NCBI GenBank assembly: GCA_963921795.1
Contig: OY997642.1
Span: 63,370,749 to 63,434,748 of the forward strand
Origin: Nannobrachium achirus
Lineage: Eukaryota > Chordata > Actinopteri > Myctophiformes > Myctophidae
Reading direction: 5' to 3'
DNA length: 64,000 nucleotides
The translations under genes were made by a program, and so were the position numbers. Positions 21,786 to 30,862 of the stretch are shown in pieces (position 1 is the stretch's first letter; the number at the start of each line of letters is the position of its first letter). A model generated the notes under the pieces. The model was not told the DNA's origin, ran no database searches, and saw only the letters and a program-made list of their open reading frames with translations.

Positions 21786-22548
21786 TACATGAACCCTCAG
21801 AGGGACACTGTGGGCTTATCAAGTGGTCCATGGCCGGTTCTCAAAGTGAGGTCGGGGGGCCCACAGTGTCCCTCTGAGGGGACACGGCACAGACCGTGTA
21901 CACGAAGGGCAGGAGCAAGTGTTCAAGTCCCATAGAATCTATGGGAAATGTACACAGGCGTGTACAAAGTCACCAGTAGTTTTACATGAACCCTCAGAGG
22001 GACACTGTGGGCTTATCAAGTGGTCCATGGTCGGTTCTCAAAGTGAGGTCGGGGGACCCTCAGAGGGACACTGTGGGCTTATCAAGTGGTCCATGGTCGG
22101 TTCTCAAAGTGAGGTCGGGGACCCTCAGAGGGACACTTTGGGCTTATCAAGTGGTCCATGGTCGGTTCTCAAAGTGAGGTCGGGGACCCTCAGAGGGACA
22201 CTTTGGGCTTATCAAGTGGTCCATGGTCGGTTCTCAAAGTGAGGTCGGGGGACCCTCAGAGGGACACTGTGGGCTTATCAAGTGGTCCATGGCCGGTTCT
22301 CAAAGTGAGGTCGGGGGGGCCCACAGTGTCCCTCTGAGGGGACACGGCACAGACCGTGTACACAAAGGGCAGGAGCAAGTGTTCAAGTCCCATAGAATCT
22401 ATGGGAAATGTACACAGGCGTGTACAAAGTCACCAGTAGTTTTACATGAACCCTCAGAGGGACACTGTGGGCTTATCAAGTGGTCCATGGTCGGTTCTCA
22501 AAGTGAGGTCGGGGGACCCTCAGAGGGACACTGGGCTTATCAAGTGGG
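21786..22548 (+). repeat. 66-bp minisatellite, forward array
   Basis: Units of 65-67 bases with CCCTCAGAGGGACACTGTGG, CTTATCAAGTGGTCCATGG and TTCTCAAAGTGAGGTCGGG, about nine copies in two blocks. The blocks are separated by a spacer containing CCCATAGAATCTATGGG (itself palindromic) and GTGTACACGAAGGGCAGGAG. Confidence 0.92.
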
Positions 22549-22827
22549 AGCACAAAGTTGGTGAGGGGGGTACTAGCTATAGTAGGATGATCAGGCTTGT
22601 CGAGGCCAAAGTGTGTACTAGAGTCTTAATAGGCACCATTAGGTTGTTCTAGGCCATTGTCTGCCCTTTAGCTGCTCACACAATTGAGACCAAACACTGT
22701 GTACAGGAGCCTTAGTTTGTGTGTACATGACCAATAGTTTTAAATGGATATTTCTAGTCCATCGCACACCGCTGCCTTGTGCACCCTTGGTTGGTTCGTA
22801 TTTGTTTGGGAAGGAGGGACTTTGAGG
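22549..22827. other. Spacer between opposed 66-bp arrays
   Basis: Non-repetitive, non-coding loop between the forward and inverted arrays. Confidence 0.6.
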
Positions 22828-23490
22828 ATGTACCTCACTTTGAGAACCGACCATGGACCACTTGATAAGCCCACAGTGTCCCTCTGAGGGTCCCCCGACC
22901 TCACTTTGAGAACCGACCATGGACCACTTGATAAGCCCACGGTGTCCCTCTGAGGGTCCCTCGACCTCACTTTGAGAACCGACCATGGACCACTTGATAA
23001 GCCCACAGTGTCCCTCTGAGGGTCCCCCGACCTCACTTTGAGAACCGACCATGGACCACTTGATAAGCCCACAGTGTCCCTCTGAGGGTCCCCGACCTCA
23101 CTTTGAGAACCGACCATGGACCACTTGATAAGCCCACAGTGTCCCTCTGAGGGTTCATGTAAAACTACTGGTGACTTTTTACACGCCTGTGTACATTTCC
23201 CATAGATTCTATGGGACTTGAACACTTGCTCCTGCCCTTCGTGTACACGGTCTGTGCCGTGTCCCCTCAGAGGGACACTGTGGGCCCCCCGACCTCACTT
23301 TGAGAACCGGCCATGGACCACTTGATAAGCCCACAGTGTCCCTCTGAGGGTCCCCCGACCTCACTTTGAGAACCGACCATGGACCACTTGATAAGCCCAC
23401 AGTGTCCCTCTGAGGGTCCCCCGACCTCACTTTGAGAACCATCACGGACCACTTGATAAGCCCACAGTGTCCCTCTGAGGGTTCATGTAA
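22828..23490 (-). repeat. 66-bp minisatellite, inverted array
   Basis: The same units as 21786-22548 read on the opposite strand, again broken by the CCCATAGATTCTATGGG spacer (about 23198). The two arrays form arms of a palindrome of nearly 1.9 kb that extends to about 23660. Confidence 0.92.
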
Positions 23491-23659
23491 AACTACTGGT
23501 CGTGAACACCAACTAGGGCCTGTGTACATATGGCTCTCTGCTGCCCCCCATTGAGAAACTATAGACGGCACAGACCGTGTACACGAAGGGCAGGAGCAAG
23601 TGTTCAATTCCCATAGAATCTATGGGAAATGTACGAAGTCGTGTACAAAGTCACCGGTT

Positions 23660-24170
23660 GGTACACGAGCCATAGTTTTTTCCATTGTAGCTCCCTACAG
23701 TGTACACGACTTTGATTATTATTATTATTATTGTGTACTGCTGTTTCTATAGCAGATTTCACATTGTGAGCTGCTGTTTCTGTGAGCGCCGATCTCAAAC
23801 CAAAGCCATATCTCAACTGAACTATGAAATGAAAATGTACAAACGTCCTGTGTTTTCCATTTAAAGAGATACTGTTGCTCACAAGTGGCCTTAAATAAAT
23901 TCTGGAAACTATTGAAGTCAATGTCTATTAAAGGATATATTCTGTTCAAGTCTATTCTGTAACTGAAGTGGGGACATGTTGAAATGTATTTTAATGAATT
24001 TGCAAAGCGCTTTATAATGGTCCATTCATTCATTGGGAGGTGAAGTGGTGAACAGTCAACACCAGCGTCCTCACTTCCCACATTCACACACCAACGCTGG
24101 CAAAGCTGACACCAATGGTAATACATGTTTTTCCCCAGTCAAACACCAGTCAGAACAGAAGGCGCTCACA
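23660..24170. other. Non-coding stretch
   Basis: An (ATT)n run lies near 23714-23732. No convincing coding frame is present. The TTCATTCATTGGGAGGTGAA region (about 24027) could be a repeat, but I cannot assign it. Confidence 0.4.
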
Positions 24171-24232
24171 CTTTGTGGTGGTTTGCAGTCAGACTAGGGT
24201 GGAAGTGAGGAAAAAGGCTGGCTTTAGACACA

Positions 24233-24349
24233 GCTTTCACTTTCAGACACCAAGCACTCTCTTCCTTCGGAGCAGCAGTGCAGTTAGTTTTAGTTAATAA
24301 AGTCTGGACTTCTGTTTCTTCAAAGACTCACTCTGTAGACCGTAATAAG
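24233..24349 (+). promoter_or_regulatory. Candidate ISRE promoter and noncoding first exon
   Basis: GCTTTCACTTTC (24233-24244) is the inverse of the GAAANNGAAA pattern bound by IRF/ISGF3 factors. About 50 bases on is a TTAATAAAG word (24294-24302) that could act as a TATA-like box. A strong splice donor, AATAAG followed by GTAAGC, is at 24350. The kinase exon at 35002 has an acceptor 20 bases before its ATG, so an upstream untranslated exon must exist. This is one plausible candidate, 10.6 kb away, but the link is only inferred. Confidence 0.25.
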
Positions 24350-24389
24350 GTAAGCACTGATCTGACAATATACTACATAAAACGTAGAA

Positions 24390-24560
24390 ATGGAAAATAC
24401 TCTAGTAAAAGTCCTCAAGTAATTACTCAAGAGTAGTTATTTTGAGGATATTTACTTTTAAAGTACCTTTTAAATGCTCTGCTTTTACTCTTAGTTTGAG
24501 TAATGTAAATAGTAAATATTTGTACTTTGTTACTTTTCATTCAAAGTCATTTACATTCAG
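24390..24560. repeat. Teleost interspersed repeat (TACTTTTACTC type)
   Basis: Repeated phrases AGTAAAAGTCC, ACTCAAGAGTAG and TACTTTTAAAGTACC. Related pieces lie at 5640-5790 and inverted at 25670-25845, on both sides of the palindrome at 24870-25319. Confidence 0.6.
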
Positions 24561-24869
24561 TAAATAAGTACATTTAATTCAGGTTTTTTACCTACTGTGC
24601 AATTTACATATATTTTCTTAAAAGTGGTTTTCTGATTAGTATTTTTCTCTTCCTGCTTAACAAATTGACTGCCAAGTCACTTTTTCATTTTACAATTATT
24701 ATTATTTTTTATCACATTGCATGAAAAGATCTCATCCATGGTCCCCTTGCAGTTGGGAGAAAAATATAAGATTACCATACAAAAACATGAACAGCTGATC
24801 ACATGATCTAATGCCTATTCAGCATTTCACTGCAGCCACAGGCAGCTCAGAGAGCAGTGGTGTCAGTAG

Positions 24870-25319
24870 TAAATTGGGGACCCCGACCCACAGGTTGAGA
24901 ACCACAGGCCTAAGCTGTCCCAATGCGATGTCATTAAAGGAGTAGTTCACCCTCAAAATGACTTTTTTTTCTGTTGATTACTCATGCTATGGAGACTTGA
25001 GTTCAATAATATTTTCAGTTTTTTGTCGCATTCCTAAGACAATAATTTGATTACAATAAATGTACCCCCATTGATTCCGGATGGGACCCAAATGCATTTG
25101 GGTCCACATCCGGAATCAATGGGGGTACATTTACTATATCCACATTTTTGTCTTAGGAATGCTACAAATACGAAAAAATATTATTGAACTCAAGTCTCCA
25201 TGGCATGAGTAATCAATAGAAAAAAAGTCATTTTGGGGGTGAACTACTCCTTTAATGACATCGCATTGGGACAGCTTAGGTCTGTGGTTCTCAACCTGTG
25301 GGTCGGGGTCCCCAATTTA
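24870..25319. mobile_element. 450-bp near-perfect palindromic MITE
   Basis: TAAATTGGGGACCCCGACCC at 24870 is mirrored by GGGTCGGGGTCCCCAATTTA ending at 25319. The arms stay complementary through CATTAAAGGAGTAGTTCACC and ATTGATTCCGGATG to the centre at AATGCATT (25091-25098). The inner arms resemble a common fish MITE end (AAAGGAGTAGTTCACCC). The outer arms, with GTTGAGAACCACAGG, resemble hAT ends. It is non-coding. Confidence 0.88.
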
Positions 25320-25625
25320 TTTTGTGTGTGGGGTTTTAATACCTCTAAAACGACAAATTAAACATTGGCCAAATTGAAATTGTGAAAATAGCAGATCTAC
25401 ATGCTCACAACGCCTCGCAACGCAAGGCGTTGTGAGCATGTAGATCTTGGCGTGGTGAGCATGTAGATCTGAACTGTTCTATTCAAAATGTAATGCCTCA
25501 ACTCTTAGTGCTCGTCAGGTTGGAGGGGTCCCCATTTAAAATATGATTATATTGGGGGTCCCCAGTTCAAATATGATTATTTTGGGGTTCGCGGCCTGAA
25601 AAGGTTGAGAACTGGCTTAGGTAAC
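25320..25625. mobile_element. hAT-like remnant with palindromic insert
   Basis: GGGGTCCCCAKTTMAAATATG occurs twice (about 25527 and 25555) and is followed by AAAGGTTGAGAACTGGC (25599), an end typical of hAT-like elements that start CAGTGGTTCTCAACC. A 60-base palindrome (GCAGATCTACATGCTCACAA, inverted about 20 bases later) is embedded at 25389-25450. It is probably the remaining half of the element whose other part forms the outer arms of the palindrome to the left. Confidence 0.5.
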
Positions 25626-25669
25626 CATGTAGGCCTAATTAACATTAAAAAAGTTTAAAAAAGGGAAAG

Positions 25670-25845
25670 AAAAAAAAGTAGTCTACTTTTACTTTTTACT
25701 CAAAGAGTAGTTTTTTAAATAGGCTACCCTTTACTCTTACTTTTTGAGTAATTTCCTGGACCAGTACTTTTACTTATACTTTGTCTATTTCACTCAATAA
25801 CAATACTCTTACTTTTAGCAGTATTTTTCCGTAATCTTTCCAACA
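25670..25845. repeat. Teleost interspersed repeat (ACTTTTACT type)
   Basis: Stacked ACTTTTACTTTTTACTC, GAGTAGT and ACTCTTACTTTTTGAG phrases, ending near TCTTTCCAACACTATAC. Same type as 24390-24560. Confidence 0.6.
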
Positions 25846-25903
25846 CTATACATATGTTATAAATGTAATGAAATCAAGTCAGCCTGTATATTATACTGTA
25901 GAG

Positions 25904-26069
25904 CAGTGATTCTCAAAGTGGATTCCAGGGACACTGTGGGTTCCTTTAGGGGGGTCTAAATGGACCCATACAAGTCTGTAACTGTGACAGACATGGACCC
26001 CGGCCAACGGTTCCATTTGTACTCAGAGTTAAGGGGAGACGTTGAAATGTGAAAGTTTGAGAAACACTG
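25904..26069. mobile_element. 166-bp hAT-type MITE with 8-bp duplication
   Basis: Inverted ends CAGTGATTCTCAAAGTG and AGTTTGAGAAACACTG are flanked by CTGTAGAG (25896-25903) and CTGTAGAC (26070-26077), an 8-base target duplication with one mismatch. Both features are characteristic of hAT transposons. It is non-coding. Confidence 0.85.
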
Positions 26070-26105
26070 CTGTAGACCACATACTCTGGAGAGCATGTTG
26101 TTACA

Positions 26106-26107
26106 CA

Positions 26108-26155
<48 letters not shown>

Positions 26156-26172
26156 CACACACACGCACACAC

Positions 26173-26211
<39 letters not shown>
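26106..26211. repeat. (CA)n microsatellite with CG steps
   Basis: CA run with four interspersed CGCA units. Confidence 0.97.
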
Positions 26212-26212
<1 letters not shown>

Positions 26213-26274
26213 CACATTAACATGCCAGTGACCTCTCTCCCCCTCGCTCTACTACCCCACTTTCTCTCTTTAGT

Positions 26275-26275
<1 letters not shown>

Positions 26276-26305
<30 letters not shown>

Positions 26306-26310
26306 GGGGC
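26276..26310. repeat. (GA)n followed by G-run
   Basis: A GA run (26276-26295) passes into 14-16 G. Confidence 0.95.
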
Positions 26311-26595
26311 GCAGTGGAGACACAAACACACTCACTCAGAGAGTAAACAGCGGGCGGTGTTTCACAAAGATGACCACAATCCAGCTTTGCCTGCCCGCGA
26401 CTCCGCGAGCGCACGAACAAGCATGGGAATTTCACGGGACCGTGCCCACTCGCCGGCCCCAAACTTGGCACGGCCAAAATAACCGCCCGCCTCTCAATGA
26501 AAATGAATTTCTAGGAAGCGGTGGCACCCTTGCCCCGTCTGAAAGGTGCTTCAGGCTCTTAATCCTGTACATTGTTCTCTAGTGATGAAGCAGCA

Positions 26596-27251
26596 GTAGT
26601 CCAGGCGTTTCGGGCAGTATTTTGATGGAATCGTGCACTTAGAAGCATGACATTTGGCAGTTCGAACATGCCATATGGAATTTTTTTGGCTATAGGGGCA
26701 TCGCAGATTTGTCTTGGGAAACTTGTGGGAGCCAATTAAAGTTGGGCTCTCATAGACTTTACTATAGAGTAAAATAATACAAAAAAATAAATATGCTTTA
26801 AGTAGCATGTGAGGGGTCAAACTAGGTGTTTTTCGGGATTCTGAATCCAATGCAAACATTTGTTTTGCAGGAAAAACATTCCTTGGGCTAAAAACGGACC
26901 CCATAAAACTATGGTTTAGTGATGAGTCATCACTTTTCAAAGTTTTCTGGCGGCCGTTTCTCGGAAAGGAATGTTTTTCGTGCAAAACAAATGCTTGCAT
27001 TGGATTCAGAATCCCGAAAAACACCTAGTTTGACCCCTCACATGCTACTTAAACATATTTATTTTTTGTATTATTTTACTCTATAGTAAAGTCTATGAGA
27101 GCAACTTTGATTGGCTCCCACAAGTTTCCCAAGACAAATCTGCGATGCCCCTATAGCCAAAAAAAAATCCATATGGCATGTTCTAACTGTGTGCCAAATT
27201 TCATGCTTCTTTCATGAAGTGCACGATTTTTGCCTGAAACGCTCGGACTAC
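26596..27251. mobile_element. 656-bp foldback MITE
   Basis: GTAGTCCAGGCGTTTCGGGC at 26596 is mirrored by TGAAACGCTCGGACTAC ending at 27251. The arms of about 310 bases carry GCCATATGG, TATAGGGGCATCGCAGAT, ACTATAGAGTAAAATAATAC and CACATGCTACTTAA in inverse order. They meet around a GTGATGAGTCATCAC core (26919-26933). The arms differ by scattered substitutions, so the copy is not brand new. It is non-coding. Confidence 0.88.
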
Positions 27252-27355
27252 AGGTTGATGAGTTCAGGAATCCAGTAGAACATGTCTCAACATGTCTCCG
27301 TCTCTCCTCCCTTCATAGAAACCTGATCATGATCTGGTATCGCTTCATATGTCAC

Positions 27356-27358
<3 letters not shown>

Positions 27359-27410
<52 letters not shown>

Positions 27411-27471
27411 GCCGTGCGTGCATGTGTGTGTGCATGTGCGCGTGTGCGCGCGTGCGTGCGTGCGTGTGTGT
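27359..27471. repeat. (GT)n microsatellite with GC steps
   Basis: GT run degrading to GCGTGCGTG near the right edge. Confidence 0.97.
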
Positions 27472-27521
27472 TGCTTCATATCCGACTCTCCGCCATTCGT
27501 TCCTCATTACCACTCCTACAG

Positions 27522-27548
27522 ACCGGGACAGAGGACTCATCAGGACAG
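27522..27548 (+). other. Possible 27-nt untranslated exon
   Basis: A pyrimidine-rich acceptor (CATTACCACTCCTACAG) precedes a 27-base segment that is followed by a donor, GGACAG then GTAAGG. It could be a small 5' exon of the kinase gene downstream. Splice sites of this strength also occur by chance, so support is weak. Confidence 0.15.
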
Positions 27549-27609
27549 GTAAGGACTGCTGGAGCCTCAAACTAAACACAGTTAAGAGGGGAAAGACCAC
27601 CTTTTGAGG

Positions 27610-29150
27610 TCAAATTAAAAGCTCTTTGTTGTACAGTCTATTGGCTAATAGGCCTACAGGCAAGAACGCCTCGCACCGACTAAACATGTTCAGTCACCAT
27701 GATGAAGGCAGTGTGCTGCGTAGACTAACTATATACAGCATGGATCTGTCCGTGTCCATTGTTGTCAGGTATTAGCCATTACACTAACTACAGCATGGAT
27801 CTGTCCATTGTTGTCAGGTATTAGCCATTACACTAACTACAGCACGGATCTGTCCATTGTTGTCAGGTATTAGCCATTACACTAACTACAGCATGGATCT
27901 GTCCATAGAGAAACGAAGCCATGTCGTCATTTGTGTGTAATGTCGCCCTCTAGGGGGTTCATGCTGGTATTGTTTTGTATTCAAATCGCCATTGGGGAAT
28001 CTGCGAACGCCGCATATAAGGACTGTGTTAAAAAAATAAACACACCATGTGCGCGTTTCTGTCAGCGGGGGGGTTCTGCATAGTTTATGATATTCATTCA
28101 TATCTGATATAGCCTGTGTAACTCGTTTCTAGCGTTTATTGTGTTACTCTTTGGGTAAATCTGTACATTTCCACCTTAGTCGATGCTTCATATCCATTTG
28201 GGTCAATCCGAGAGCATGGTGTGTTTATATTTTTAACACAGTTCTTATATGCGGTGATCGCAAATTCCCCAATGGCGATTTGAATACAAAACAATACCAG
28301 CATGAACCCCGTAGAGGGCGACATTTCACGCCATTTCACGGAAGTGACATCACACTTCTGTGCCCTATTGTTGTCAGGTATTAGCCATTACACTAACTAC
28401 AGCATGGATATGTCCATTGTTGTCAGGTATTAGCCATTACACTAACTACAGCATGGATCTGTCCATTGTTGTCAGGTATTAACCATTACAGTAACTTTAT
28501 ACAGCATGTCAAATTAAAAGCTCTTTGTTGTACAGTCTATTGGCTAATAGGCCTACAGGCAAGAACGCCTCGCACCGACTAAACATGTTCAGTCACCATG
28601 ATGAAGGCAGTGTGCTGCGTAGACTAACTATATACAGCATGGATCTGTCCATTGTTGTCAGGTATTAGCCATTACACTAACTACAGCATGGATCTGTCCA
28701 TTGTTGTCAGGTATTAGCCATTACACTAACTACAGCACGGATCTGTCCATTGTTGTCAGGTATTAGCCATTACACTAACTACAGCATGGATCTGTCCATT
28801 GTTGTCAGGTATTAGCCATTACACTAACTATATACAGCATGGATCTGTCCATTGTTGTCAGGTATTAGCCATTACACTAACTACAGCATGGATCTGTCCA
28901 TTGTTGTCAGGTATTAACCATTACAGTAACTTTATACAGCATGTATCTATCCATTGTTGTCTAGGTATTAACCATTACAGTAACTTTATACAGCATGTAT
29001 CTATCCATTGTTGTCATTGTATTAACCATTACACTAACTATATACAGCATGTATCTATCCATTGTTGTCTAGGTATTAGCCATTACACTAACTATATATA
29101 GCATGGATCTATGCATTGTTGTCAGGTATTCACCCACTACAGTAACTTTA
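27610..29150 (+). repeat. 49-bp minisatellite with 897-bp duplication
   Basis: Units of 49 bases (CTAACTACAGCATGGATCTG, CCATTGTTGTCAGGTATTAG) occupy 27725-27905 and 28370-29150, with a 53-base variant carrying CTATATACAGC. A unique leader (AAATTAAAAGCTCTTTGTTG to GCTGCGTAGACTAAC) occurs at 27610-27730 and again at 28507-28627. The offset of 897 bases shows that leader plus array were duplicated as a block. Confidence 0.9.
27906..28370. mobile_element. Foldback insertion in 49-bp array
   Basis: The left arm (AATGTCGCCCTCTAGGGGG, GTATTCAAATCGCCATTGGG, GGACTGTGTTAAAAAAATA) is mirrored at 28205-28325 (AACACAGTTCTTATATGCGG, AATGGCGATTTGAATAC, CGTAGAGGGCGACATTT). The arms are about 130 bases. The block is absent at the corresponding place of the second array block, so it inserted after, or was not part of, the duplicated unit. 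It is non-coding. Confidence 0.8.
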
Positions 29151-29227
29151 TCACCCAGTTGTACCAACAGGAGGGAGGGGCGTGGCCTTGAATGAGTTCA
29201 GAGAGGGGGAGGGAAATAATAAAGGGG

Positions 29228-29238
29228 GGGGGGGGGGG

Positions 29239-29291
<53 letters not shown>
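29228..29291. repeat. G-run plus (ACAG)n microsatellite
   Basis: About 14 G (29225-29239) followed by 13 ACAG units. Confidence 0.97.
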
Positions 29292-30083
29292 GGCAGGTTC
29301 CATTTGTACACTCTGAGTTACAGAGCTGTAAGGGTCCATTTGGTTCCATTTGTACACTCTCAGAGTTACAGAGCTGTAAGGGTCAATTGGGTTCCATTTG
29401 TACACTCTCAGAGTTACAGAGCTGTAAGGGTCCATTGGGTTCCATTTGTACACTCTCAGAGTTACAGAGCCGTAAGGGTCCATTTGGTTCCATTTGTACA
29501 CTCTCAGAGTCACAGAGCCGTAAGGGTCCATTTGGTTCCATTTGTACACTCTCAGAGTCACAGAGCCGTAAGGGTCCATTCGGTTCCATTTGTACACTCT
29601 CAGAGTCACAGAGCTGTAAGGGTCCATTTGGTTCCATTTGTACACTCTCAGAGTCACAGAGCCGTAAGGGTCCATTCGGTTCCATGTGTACACTCTCAGA
29701 GTTACAGAGCTGTAAGGGTCCATTCGCTCTCAGAGTCACAGAGCTGTAAGGGTTCATTTGGTTCCATTTGTTCACTCTCAGAGTCACAGAGCTGTAAGGG
29801 TCCATTTGGTTCCATGTGTACACTCTCAGAGTTACAGACCTGTAAGGGTCCATTTGGTTCCATTTGTTCACTCTCAGAGTCACAGAGCTGTAAGGGTCCA
29901 TTTGGTTCCATGTGTACACTCTCAGAGTTACAGAGCTGTAAGGGTCCATTTGGTTCCATGTGTACACTCTCAGAGTTACAGAGCTGTAAGGGTCCATTTG
30001 GTTCCATGTGTACACTCTCAGAGTTAGAGCTGTAAGGGTCCATTTGGTTCCATGTGTACACTCTCAGAGTTACAGAGCTGTAA
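29292..30083 (+). repeat. 48-bp minisatellite, left part
   Basis: About 16 units of 48 bases with CAGAGTTACAGAGCTGTAAG, GGTCCATTTGGTTCCAT and GTACACTCT. Because 48 is divisible by 3, long repetitive open frames exist on both strands (16-residue periods). They carry no domain and are rejected as genes. Confidence 0.95.
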
Positions 30084-30428
30084 AGGCCGTATCAGAGTGT
30101 ATGGTGGAGAGCTATCCGCCGGTGGAGAGCTTTCCACCGCAAGTCAGAAAATAAGTGCAGGACATCATAGTCACGGGGCCCACGGTGAAGACCTCCCCCG
30201 CCTCCCTCTGGTTCAGACGCAAACTCCGACCAGGTCGACCAATCAGTGAACGAGGTGTAGAGCCTGTCTGTCTGATAGTAAAAACAGAGAGATGTGTTGG
30301 GACTTGCGGTGTAAAGCTCTCCACCGCGAGGAATGACGTAACGCTGTAGTTTCATGACTCAAAAAGACTCGAAAAGACTACACGGCGGTGTAAAGCCTTC
30401 CACCGCCCAGGGAACTATGATGTCGCCT
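30084..30428. mobile_element. 345-bp TIR element splitting the 48-bp array
   Basis: Ends AGGCCGTATCAGAGT and (inverted) AGGCGACATCATAGT are imperfect inverted repeats, flanked by TAA and TTA (30081-30083, 30429-30431). The array unit resumes exactly afterwards. Internal CGGTGGARRGCTTTMCACCG words occur several times in both orientations. A 3-base TWA duplication suggests a PIF/Harbinger-like MITE, which is an inference. Confidence 0.65.
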
Positions 30429-30560
30429 TTAGGGTCCATTTGGTTCCATGTGTACACTCTCAGAGTTACAGAGCTGTAAGGGTCCATTTGGTTCCATGTG
30501 TACACTCTCAGAGTTACAGAGCTGTAAGGGTCCATTTGGTTCCATGTGTACACAGAGCTG
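30429..30560 (+). repeat. 48-bp minisatellite, right part
   Basis: Two and a half further units continuing the array interrupted at 30083. Confidence 0.92.
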
Positions 30561-30862
30561 TAAGAGTCCATTGTTTGTTACAATCTCGACTGCACATATT
30601 TTTTTTCCAATGCATGCCAGGCCGTGTTGTAGCCTACTGGCAGCAGCTGTTAAGTAGCTGTTATGTAAATGCTGTATTTTTCCTTCTGTAAGTTCTGCTG
30701 TAAGGAATAATTGTTCTCTCCCAGAATGCATTGCCATTACAGTTTTGTTATATATTAACTCATTGATTGCTGCAGGACAAGTTTGACGAGTTATGGAGCT
30801 TGTCCAAAGTGCTACCCAGGAGTTTGACGAGTCATCTATTTTGTTAAAGTGCTACCCAGGAG

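Noticed and set aside
21919-23607. Long repetitive frames with the RDTVGLSSGPWSV period
   Set aside because: The 66-bp minisatellite is 22 codons long and stays open by chance. The mirrored arrays give the same frame on the other strand.
29151-30061. Frames of about 190-240 codons on both strands
   Set aside because: The 48-bp repeat unit is divisible by three. There is no independent coding evidence.
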